From: Platanthera guangdongensis
Lineage: Eukaryota > Streptophyta > Magnoliopsida > Asparagales > Orchidaceae
Reading direction: 5' to 3'
DNA length: 64,000 bases
Assembly (NCBI GenBank): GCA_039583875.1
Contig: CM077149.1
Location: 25,061,194 to 25,125,193 of the forward strand
Notes under the pieces: model-generated
Seen by the model: the letters and a program-made list of their open reading frames with translations, nothing else
Told to the model about the DNA's origin: nothing
Databases searched by the model: none
Position numbers and translations under genes: made by a program
In this document: positions 55,701-64,000 of the stretch, in pieces
Layout of the letters: every line of letters begins with the position of its first letter
How positions within the stretch are numbered: position 1 is the first letter of the stretch

Positions 55701-56138
55701 CAAAATATATCATGCAGACTTCTTCCCCCCTCATGTGAGCTTTCAAGGCCTGAATCGAAGATAATAACAAACGAGCTGCGAATTTTATACCTTAAAATAT
55801 GACATCTGTGTCCCCATGTATCAAGGAAATTCGCTTCTCCGTGCAGTCAATTCTTACGTAGTTCCAATCCAACCACAACATGCCCAAAATGAGATTGAAT
55901 TATGGCATTCTCAAGACTGTGTCCGGGGTATCAAAGGCCTTTCCCCCAATGAGTATCTCCAATTTGCACTTGGAGGTTGCGGTCATCTCAGAGCCGTCTG
56001 GGAGGCATACTCGTCGAGCTATACCAGTGAAGTGTTGTACATATTCTATTTCTTTAATGAAGTCTGCAGACACAAACAATTGCGAGGCACCAGTATCGAA
56101 TAACGTATAGGACGGTTTCCCACCAACCATTACAGTGC
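52743..56138 (-). pseudogene. pol: Pol of Tekay-2
   Basis: Homologous to Tekay-1 pol throughout. Protease 56130-55900 with DTGAS; RT ~55540-54960 with FIDD near 55090; RNase H ~54740-54370 with YTDAS; integrase ~53960-53150 with HCEACQR, SDRDGRF and SERTIRT; chromodomain near 52860-52770, in which the conserved Trp of the TWE stretch is Cys. In-frame stops include one near 55542 (Tyr expected), one at a CGA-like site near 55407 and one near 55170. A ~5-base loss near 54945 shifts the frame, and further stops follow. It is not functional. Confidence 0.85.
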
Positions 56139-56222
56139 CTAAGTAATAATAGCAAAACCCAAAGCAAGATCTCTTAGCACTTAAGATGATTACTGAAAAC
56201 GTGCTAATTAACTATAACGTAC
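56139..56222 (-). other. Probable intron at the gag-protease junction of Tekay-2
   Basis: On the minus strand the stretch starts GTACGTTATAG and ends ATTACTTAG, 84 nt. It lies exactly where Tekay-1 has its 95-nt stretch. Although 84 is divisible by three, reading through meets TAG three codons in; removal joins the last gag codons (NPQEVIA) to the protease in frame through a shared Gly codon. A T-rich tract precedes the acceptor. Confidence 0.68.
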
Positions 56223-56282
56223 CTGCAATAACCTCCTGAGGGTTCCTGCAATAACATGACGGGAGTTCAGGATCGTTGAAAG

Positions 56283-56291
56283 CTGATACCA
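56283..56291 (-). other. Primer binding site of Tekay-2
   Basis: Minus strand TGGTATCAG two bases inside the LTR end, as in Tekay-1. Only ~50 bases separate it from the gag remnant. Confidence 0.8.
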
Positions 56292-56293
56292 TT

Positions 56294-59200
56294 TGTAAGA
56301 CCCCCCCCCCCCCCTCTCGGAACATAAGACACGGTCGAGGGGAGTCTTATGCCCAGAACACCCGCCTTGTGGTGGCACCAACACACGTGTTGGTCTACAC
56401 CACAAGACGCCTATTCTGCCGGCCATAAATAATATCCTCCAATGCCAACCCAACCCAGAATATAAAACAGAAATCAATCTACACATAAGCAATTAGTATA
56501 AATAAAGTACATCAAATAAAGAAGCTACAACAAGCTTCTAAAGTATCATAGTACAACTAAAACATGCCCAACGGGCTACATCAAAATCTCTCAAAACTCA
56601 CATCTATGACTGACGATAGCGACGACACCATCCCTTCAGGACCTGGCATCCTGCCCTGGCTGTCCTGCTGCATAATCTGCGGCTGCTCTACCTGTGCGGT
56701 TTCCTCATAAAATGGAAGACGTAGCAACTGTTAGTCTTAAATACTAAGTGGCTATCACATTCGCTCCCCCGACGACTCCTCGGCATCGTGCGGAGAAAGG
56801 AACAGGGGTACAATATATTTATATAAGCAATAGAACAAGCAAGTGGAGTAAGTATATAAGTCATTAGTACCAATAGACGTAATGTGAAACAGTATTAACA
56901 ACATTCTATTATAATAATTCTACTCAAGATATATCAATTCATATAAGCATATAGATCTACTATAGGAAAGTAACTTAACTTATAGGAATGCTCATACAAA
57001 CTTATAAGTTAAGGATCGACTCAACAATAAAGTAAATCATCGTATATGAGTGCCCATACAAACTTATACTATGAGTATCTTTTGTATGTAATGTATGTAA
57101 TAATATGAATGCAAGGTAATGACTCACCCATGATCATGCACATACAACTGCTATGTCGACACAGACTTATAGTTCTCACTTTTCGAGCAGGTAGCTAACC
57201 TCTCAGGCGTCAACCGTCGTGGCTAGGCGGTGACAGTGGAGTGGGATTCTCCACTACTAGGCAGGCATCCACACTACCAAATATAGGCCTTTGTATGCCT
57301 TAATGCTAAGAACACAACAGCGGAGCTTCCATGCGTACTACGGCCCAGCGGGAGTCTCGGGTAGATGTACACCGAGAATCAAGCCCCGAACTGGCCTATG
57401 TTGTGACTCGGAAGGAGCCTCAGAAAAAGCACGAGGAACAAGCCTAACCATTCACTTGTCACGTAAGGATCCCCGGGAAATGAGCACCGAGGACCAAGCC
57501 CAACCACCCAAAGTCTATCTGTCAACTCCCGTCAGTGTGACGACTGGCGAGCCCGTAGACCTGCCACACTATCCTTAACCCAGAATCACGACACTGAGTG
57601 TCGACTCACACCGCATGCAATTCCACATCATCGTGGTACGGAAGGAGCCTCAGAAAAAACAAATGGACCAAGCCCAATCGTACACTTGGCACGGAAGGAG
57701 CCTCTGGAATGAACACCGAGGACCAAGCCCAACCATCCACTCATGTCCCTTCTCAGTATTACCAAACCAGTGTAGTTAATCCCCCACACTTACACCATTT
57801 CACAATCCCCGTACCTCATGGTACACACGGGTTCATTATCTATGTAAGACTTTTCCACACATTCATCTTCTAAGACCACGACCATTTGTTCGTAACAATC
57901 ATTACCAATTTTATACTGCATGATGAAGCCAAGCTCTTCATTATTCAATACATTATCACTGTCAAGATGTTTTCATTAATTCACATATATAATCTTTGCT
58001 ACCATACCAACTCATCAATCCATTCGTTCTATAACCTCCACCACATAACCTCAATCACGTACATTCATCTACACCATTTGTTCATTAGGGATCTATCCAA
58101 CAAATGTCAATAATATATTTCACCCCAATCATTTATAGTCTAAATACCATAGACATTAACGTTACTGTACTATGATTCCTCTACCAACACAAAACAAACT
58201 CGGAAGGTACATGTGAAGGAATGATTACAGTACAGTAGTTTCAAACAGGGATGCCCGAGGCTACATGAAACCGGTGAAGGCATTTAACCACTCGTTGGAA
58301 AGGCATTTCCAAGGGCTACGACTTTCATGTTTACTCGAAAACCCAGATCTGACAGCATCGTGGCTGACAATGGCCTCGAAGGCTGTTGCGTGTAGAAAAT
58401 AGATTTCTGCATCCATCTTAAAGCAAGATCGGACGACATCGGATTGTCTTCTTCCTTCAACCAGACTTTCTAACATCCAGAATTTCTCCTCCCTTATTCA
58501 CCCTCATAAGGACACTTCTCTTCACGAAACCAGCCCCCATCTTCACATCGGAGGAAGGAGAGGTTGAAGACTCAAATACCGAGGACACAAGTCCTTGCAT
58601 GGCCATTTCATAGAAATCTTCTTCTCACAAATCAAAACTCTTTTGAGTCGATATCTCTCCAAGGAATAACAAAAGATCTAGCACCAAGGGAGAGGGTAGG
58701 AAGCTCACCTCGTTTCCGGCATTTCCACCATTTCCGGCCATGGATCTTGTCACCCTTCTTGGTGACATATTCTTCCCGCTGGTTGGTGTTCGTCCTTCAC
58801 AGGAAGAAAATCAGCTCCAGCACATTCTTCCTCTCCTGAGATTTCTTACAGGGATGGTTGACAGGAAAAATTGCTCAGCCAAGTGATAAAGAAGGCTAGG
58901 GTTTTCTCATGTTCCTTTTTATAGTGAGATAGCTGCCTAGACACTTGTTGGACTGTAATTGGACTGCCAAACAACTCTATAATTGACTCCCTTCAAAACG
59001 ACGCGGTCGGAAAATTTGCCAAAACCCGAAATTGCACTACACGAGAAGTGACATGCCCGTTTCACTACCCGTGTCCTGACCGGGATGAACGTGGTCGGCG
59101 ATTCGTCGATCTCTGCTCGACGAATCGTCGAGCTGCTGTATGAACAGACACGTGTAGGGACACGCCCGTGTCACTACCAGTGTCATGCTCGAGATGATCA

Positions 59201-59673
59201 CGGTCGACGATTCGTCGATCTCCGCTTGACGGATCGTCGAGCTATTGCACGGACTGACACAGGTAGAGACACGCCCGTGTCAATACCCGTGTCCTTCTCG
59301 GGAGGATTATGGTGGACGATTCGTTGATCTCCACTCGATGAATCATCGAGCTGTTCCACAGACTGACACGGGTAGAGACACGCCCGTTTCCATACCCATA
59401 TCCTGCTCTGGAGGAACACGACATACACACGGGTAGGGACATGCCCGTGTCTCTACCCGTGTCCTTCTATGGACATTTCACAATGAAGACGAGATGACAC
59501 CTGAGAACCACACGGGTAGGGACATGCCCATGTCACTACCCATGTCCTACTCTGGACATACCTCACCTCCCTTACTCGAGTGCAAGCCTAACTTCCAGCA
59601 CTCCCTGAGCCCCAGTCAGCTCTCCTGACTCAAAAGTGCAGATAAGGGGCCTAGCGTGAATTGGGACGTTACA
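56294..59673 (-). repeat. 5' LTR of Tekay-2
   Basis: 3380 bp; minus-strand edges TGTAACGTCCCAATT and TCTTACA. A run of 14 C (plus strand 56301-56314) sits at the inner end. Remnant twin hairpins occur at 56974-57074. The promoter region holds CACGGG palindromes (for example 59427-59462) mixed with TCGACGA words (59090-59350), and a TATAAAAA-like box on the minus strand near 58914-58924 followed by AAACCCTAGCC. Confidence 0.88.
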
Positions 59674-59678
59674 TCAGC

Positions 59679-59969
59679 GGTCTCCAAGTGCAGTCCGCCC
59701 TGCTTGAAGTTTACTTTTGTTTGGTTGTTTATCACTTGTACTTGGCGAAATCATGTCTCGCCATGTATACCATGCCTTGTAAAGTTGATAGTGGACTAAT
59801 GCAGATATGTGTTCTCTTCATTGTTACTGATATATAACTCAGTATATGGTTGGAGTGTTCCAGCGCCTAGTTCTTGTTTTCTGCTTAATCAAGTGATCAA
59901 CTTGATAGTTTTGGAAGCGTTGATTGATGCCAGAACTACCAGTTGACCGGCTTGCGAGAAATTTCAACA
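59679..59969 (+). repeat. 3' LTR of Copia-C, last part
   Basis: Matches 32354-32645 of the 5' LTR and ends TTTCAACA, completing the LTR interrupted by Tekay-2. Confidence 0.87.
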
Positions 59970-60907
59970 AAACTTCTATACTGAGTTCTAAGAAACCTAC
60001 CTAAGGCCTCCTGACAACTGCCTGCGCTGAATACCGCCACGCTCCCAGGGGTGTCTGCAAATACTCAGGAGTGTTCTCTAGAGATATCAATAAACACTAA
60101 GAATGGCTTCTTGATGAGTAGCCCTAGCTTCTTTTTGATACTCTCCTCTGTTGTCACGTGATTTGGGTTAATATGAAATATGAGATGCATGAGTTGAATG
60201 CTCAAACCACACTCTAGTTTAAGAAAGCTAAAGGTCGAGTTGATAAGAATGACAAAAACTTAAAGGCTATTAATGATAAACTTGAGGGTCTACATATTAA
60301 GCACACTCACCAATTTCTATTTAGAAGATGCAATCAAGTTTATTACATCAAGGTTTACTGATAGCAGAACATCAATTCTAAATAGAGAAGATACATGCAA
60401 TTGACTTTTTATTGACCAATTCCAAAACAATAAAAGTGTCATTATTGTTACACGAATCAAGGTCAATGATCTTCTAAGTCCAAAACTAAGGGCTTAGAAG
60501 CTGATATTTTAGTACAAGATTTTAAAGAAGCCAGAAAGGGAGAGGAAATGGGAGCAAATAAAGTACATTGGTTACTCAATAAAATTCATATAGCCCTCTA
60601 TCATCCTCCTTACATATCACCTGAATTGTGGCCCTATAAATAGGAATAACCACAAGTCAGTCCTTCTCAGCACTACCAGTATAGCCTTACCATTCAAGAG
60701 AATTAGGTGGAAAGAGTAAAAGCATCATATCTCAATATGCCTAAGCACTCCTTTGATTGTCACTCTGATCATACATTGATAGATACAAAGAGTATTGTAG
60801 AATCTAGTAAAGGGAAGAGGCCAATAACATACAGCGGAAATGGACAAGGACCCAAACTTTGACAAGTTAGCCGTGAATTTAGAAAAATAATTCTATTCAC
60901 AAAGCAA
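59970..60907. other. Unassigned non-coding sequence
   Basis: A/T-rich, no open frame of note, no match to the elements in this window that I can see. It is the right flank of Copia-C and may be older host intergenic DNA. Confidence 0.5.
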
Positions 60908-61162
60908 CAAATTGCACTTTTAGTAAGGACCAAATTTGTTACAACAACTAACTAAAATCATTAAAAATTACTTTATAACAAAAAAAACTTTATGTAATGA
61001 TCGTCCTCTATAGCTCAATGTGAATATTTCTCATAACAAATGTCTACGTGTCGTTGCAAATAACTTAATTGTAACAAATATTATTTCCCTATAATAAGTT
61101 ATGTTATTGTAAACAATAATTCGTTACAATTTTTCAATTTATTTCTCACTAAAAGTAAATTG
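60908..61162. mobile_element. Possible MITE (imperfect terminal inverted repeats)
   Basis: A left arm from CAAATTGCACTTTTAGTA (60908 on) to GTTACAAC pairs imperfectly with a right arm ending ACTAAAAGTAAATTG (61148-61162). The interior is A/T-rich with repeated TTGTAACAA words, and has no coding capacity. Length 255 bp fits a miniature inverted-repeat element. No clear target duplication was found, and similar A/T-rich sequence continues to ~61260. Confidence 0.35.
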
Positions 61163-61322
61163 ATTTATATATATCAAATTTATTAATAATAATTTGTCTT
61201 TACAAATAACTTTCTTGTAACAATCATTACTTCATTGCAGTATAATATCAAATTGCTAAAAAAGTCCATTAAAGTAAACATTTTCGTTTTTTTAGTAATA
61301 TACAAAATTAAGGGTGGCAGAT

Positions 61323-62225
61323 TGTAACACCTCCATCTGTCACATAACATATAACAAAAGGTTCTGCTGGGACCCAACGCTATATACTACGGACAAACTA
61401 AGTAGTTTCTAAATTTAAACCATCATCCAATATTTCGCATCCTAACACAGAGTGCATTCTAGCATAAGTAATTTAAAGGTAATAAATAGAACACAACAAC
61501 TACACGAATGACCACTGCCATAACTAGGAATGCAAAACAAATACACAAATAAGATATTGGAATTAAGGCCTTACAATGTTCAACTTTAATTAAAGTGTGT
61601 TACATACTTCGGCTCACAGTCCGGCCATACATGAACGTTAAAATAACATAAGCATTCGTTTTGCCCTTCAAGGGCCAGCATAGCGTTTATGGGATCCAAC
61701 CCAATACTTCCCGCCTAGCTCAACAGCACCTGCACGGAACATTCCACCTCAAAGGTGGCAAACAAAAGCAACGATCAATATTAGCTGGCCAAATTATAAC
61801 GACCCCACCCCTCACTCGGAGTGGCGGTGCTCCTTCCCTGCAGGAATTATTTTAATCATCACTTGGCAATCAAAATGTGCAACTTAAGCACCGTTAGCCA
61901 CAAACATTGGCCCAAACACCCAATGCCCCGTGCTCTCAGGCACACTCTTGGTGCAGAAGACTTCAATGGTCACACCACCGTCCACTAACGGTCAACAACT
62001 TTTGAGCTTTTATTGTCACAGGGCCACAGCCAGACACCGCGCCCCAAGCCTCCGGCAAAGTCATAACGATCTGCAGATCAACTGTATGACTCACTTTAAG
62101 AGAGACTACAAGGGTTCGGTACAGTTTAGAATTTTCCCATGCTCAATTCATTAGGCGCGCGAGCCACGACGCGGGTCGGCATCCACTTTCCCATTTCCCT
62201 ACAATTCATAACCCTATTATGAACT
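61323..62225. repeat. ~0.9-kb repeat, copy 1
   Basis: Starts TTGTAACACCTCC and parallels copy 2 (62226 onward) along its length: shared blocks include 'aaggccttaca', 'gtcatacatgaa'-like, 'agggcc', 'aaattataacga' and 'gctccttccctgca', and both end with a CATAACCC..TTATG segment. TGTAACACC is a common end of plant LTRs read backwards, so this may be an LTR remnant. No primer site is next to it and no frame is supported. Confidence 0.55.
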
Positions 62226-63155
62226 TGTAACACCCCCTATCCATCGCATAGCATATAGCAGTAGGTCCGGCCGGGGCCCGACGCCGTATGCCACAGACAT
62301 ACCGGGTGGTTACTCATGGAAACCATCCAACCAATCATAACGTCCTACACAGAGCATTCCAGCGGAAGCAGTTTAAAAAGTTGCAATGAAGAACCCAGCA
62401 CTAAAGCATGAATGTCCACTAATCCAAAATAGGAATGTTATACAAATACCAACAAAAGCCTTAAGGCCTTACAAAATTTTTTCACTTGATATTACATGAT
62501 TTACAAACCACGGCACGCGGGCCGGTCATACATGAATAAAATAGTAAACTCTTCCAATTAGGCCTTCGAGGGCCGGCTTCGCACTTGGGCTTTAGCCCGC
62601 TATTGACCGCTTGGTCCAGCAGCACCTGTAAACAACAAACCACCGCACGGTTGCAAAACAATGCAACGGTCAGCAATGCTGACCAAATTATAACGATCTC
62701 GCCCCCAACTCGCGGCGGCGATGCTCCTTCCCTGCATTTCATTAGCATAAGCGAGCAATATATAAAACCATTTCATCACAGATGTTGGCTCGTACGGCCA
62801 CACGCCCCGTGCTCTCAGTGCACATTCTCGGTGAACCGGTCGATGTCACGTCAATTAAAGCCAAAGACATTCCAGACTCACCACCGCCACTTTGATGGCC
62901 AAACCTATGAGCATTTTGTCTTCCTGGCCTGGGTCACGACAATTTAAGCCATAGACCGCCGAAGACCCTAATCTATGCCAACGGCAAGTGCCACGTACCC
63001 TTAGGTCTCTTTAACCGAACGACATAGAACGAGTACAGTTCCATCTAACACGTGCTCACATTGCAACGATAATTTAAGCCATTTGCGCGGGTCAAACTTC
63101 CACAGAGTCCCATTTCCATCACAATTCACATAACCCGGTTATGTTCAAGTTGGCT
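62226..63155. repeat. ~0.9-kb repeat, copy 2
   Basis: Starts TTGTAACACCCCC, more GC-rich than copy 1 and directly adjoining it head to tail. Copy 1 looks like a version that has lost C to T. Alignment to copy 1 fades after ~63155. Confidence 0.55.
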
Positions 63156-64000
63156 CTCAGGCCACCAAGTTGGCAAGATCACGCATCCGCCCAGTTTTCC
63201 GGGTGCACCTTTGGGTTAATCCCCAAGGCTCCCTGCTGCAATCTACCGTGTAGAATGTACAACCCCGTGTCCGGCGAGCAAGTTCAACAAGGGCCAAACA
63301 GGCGAGCTCAGCGAGCTCGGCAGCAGCAGGCGAGCTCGGCAGCAGCAGGAGCGGGCCAGAGCTCGGCATCCGTCGACCAGAGATCGACGATCGACGACCC
63401 AGAGCTCGGCATTCGCCGAGCGAGCTGCAACTCGCGGCCCCGCAGTGGAGCTCGGCAGCAGCTGAGCTCCACAGCATGCCGAAGTGGCCAGGGGTCCCCA
63501 GCTCGCCCGGGGATCAGAGGTATTTTTTACTATTCTATCCCTGCTGGCATGCCCATAGCCCTTCGAAACAGCGGAGTTTGGTTGTTGGCAGGCCCAGCCA
63601 AGGGTTCCCCGGTAATTTCAGGTCAACTATTTTGGTTATGGGCAGTCCGGGTTTCAAAAACTATAAATAGGACCCAAGGGGTACCCCAGAAGGCAAGCTT
63701 TTTCCCTGAGCTCCTCTCCCCAAATTCTCTAAGTGCTTTCTGAGGGTACCTTAGCTCGGCTTCAGGCTAAGGAGGGGAAGCGCTCTGAGATCTTCCGGGT
63801 TTGTGGTGGGACCTCCCCGCCGAGCCCTTGGGTCTGTTTTCTCCTTGTCTAGTTGTTTTTTCTTGCAGGAGCGAAGTAGGCGCGAGACCACCCCTTTCCC
63901 CAAGGGCGAGCTCCACAGGAAGCCGGGTTCCGGTTTCAACATTTTGGTGCGGTGAGCGTGGAACGTGGTCAGCACAGAAAAGTTCTCGCGAGTTCAATGA
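63156..64000 (+). other. GC-rich block and possible LTR end with promoter, leaving the window
   Basis: 63290-63480 is rich in GAGCTCGGCAGCAGCAG and related words, with TCGACGATCGACGA at 63384-63397. A TATA box (TATAAATA, 63662-63669) is followed by a ~270-base leader-like stretch and then TTTCAACA (63934-63941) and TTTTGGTGCGGTGAGCGTGG, resembling an LTR end and a primer site of Tat-type Ty3/gypsy elements. Nothing downstream is available to confirm this. A 200-codon open frame through the region has no recognisable domain. Confidence 0.35.

Larger units (their letters stand above)
49800..59673 (-). mobile_element. Tekay-2: Ty3/gypsy chromovirus on the minus strand, gag deleted
   Basis: 9874 bp with LTRs 56294-59673 (5') and 49800-52665 (3'). 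Inserted in the Copia-C 3' LTR; flanks are TTAGC (49795-49799) and TCAGC (59674-59678), a 5-bp duplication with one change, and the host LTR reads on across it. Same lineage as Tekay-1, with recognisable but diverged LTRs and pol. Gag is deleted apart from its last few codons. The terminal TG of the 3' LTR (minus strand end at 49800) is altered. Confidence 0.9.
31619..59969 (+). mobile_element. Copia-C: old Ty1/copia element carrying nested insertions
   Basis: Parts: truncated 5' LTR 31619-32645, gag and first half of pol 32743-35315, second half of pol 46991-48398, 3' LTR 48441-49799 plus 59679-59969. The Athila element splits pol and Tekay-2 splits the 3' LTR. LTR ends form a TGTTGAAA ... 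TTTCAACA inverted pair. The first ~620 bp of the 5' LTR are missing, where SIRE-I sequence abuts. Lineage within copia is uncertain; RT and RNase H wording is closest to Tork-type elements in my reading. Confidence 0.88.

Noticed and set aside
63141..63743. 200-codon open frame in GC-rich sequence
   Set aside because: Low-complexity Ser/Arg/Gln-rich composition from GAGCTCGGCAGCAG repeats, open on the other strand as well, no recognisable domain.

Overview
The window reads as a pericentromeric or heterochromatic stretch of a plant nuclear genome, most likely a eudicot. I see no convincing host protein-coding gene and no rRNA or tRNA gene. Nearly every recognisable coding stretch belongs to an LTR retrotransposon. 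The lineages are plant-specific: two Ty3/gypsy chromoviruses of the Tekay (Del) type with ~3 kb LTRs and an initiator-Met primer site, one Ty3/gypsy Athila-type element with a tRNA-Asp primer site, two Ty1/copia SIRE/Maximus-type elements with a large extra ORF3, and one more Ty1/copia element (possibly Tork-like).

Layout. 1-1477 is the 3' part of an old Tekay-type LTR. 1478-2009 is non-coding and rich in TCGACGA-type repeats. 2010-10398 (+) is a young Tekay element (Tekay-1): a complete 3163-bp 5' LTR, gag, a likely 95-nt intron, pol with a single in-frame TGA, and only the first ~330 bp of the 3' LTR. At 10398 a deletion junction leads into a degenerate SIRE element on the minus strand (SIRE-I, 10399-19046, with its last 80 bp at 31539-31618). 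Its 5' LTR is interrupted by a second, complete SIRE element (SIRE-II, 19047-31533, minus) flanked by a perfect GACAC target duplication. 31619-59969 is an older copia element (Copia-C, +). Its 5' LTR lost its first ~620 bp. Its pol is split by an 11.7-kb Athila element (35316-46990, +), and its 3' LTR is split by a second Tekay element on the minus strand (Tekay-2, 49800-59673). 59970-64000 is non-coding: a possible MITE, two related ~0.9-kb repeats, and a GC-rich block ending in what looks like the promoter and end of another LTR that leaves the window.

Inferred order of events: Copia-C inserted first. Athila, SIRE-I and Tekay-2 then landed in it, SIRE-II landed in SIRE-I, and a later deletion fused Tekay-1 to SIRE-I.

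The least expected signals are four. (1) A short GT-AG intron lies at the same gag-protease position in two diverged Tekay copies and restores the reading frame in both. (2) Twin hairpins with near-identical loops and covarying stems lie in the Tekay LTR. (3) Two sequence modules, CACGGGCGTG-type palindromes and TCGACGAA-type clusters, recur in LTRs or internal spacers of unrelated lineages (Tekay and Athila; the second also in SIRE). (4) ORF3 of the SIRE elements has a conserved splice-acceptor-like site just before its start and a basic, nuclear-localisation-like segment. All lineage names come from recognising domain motifs by eye; no database search was run.
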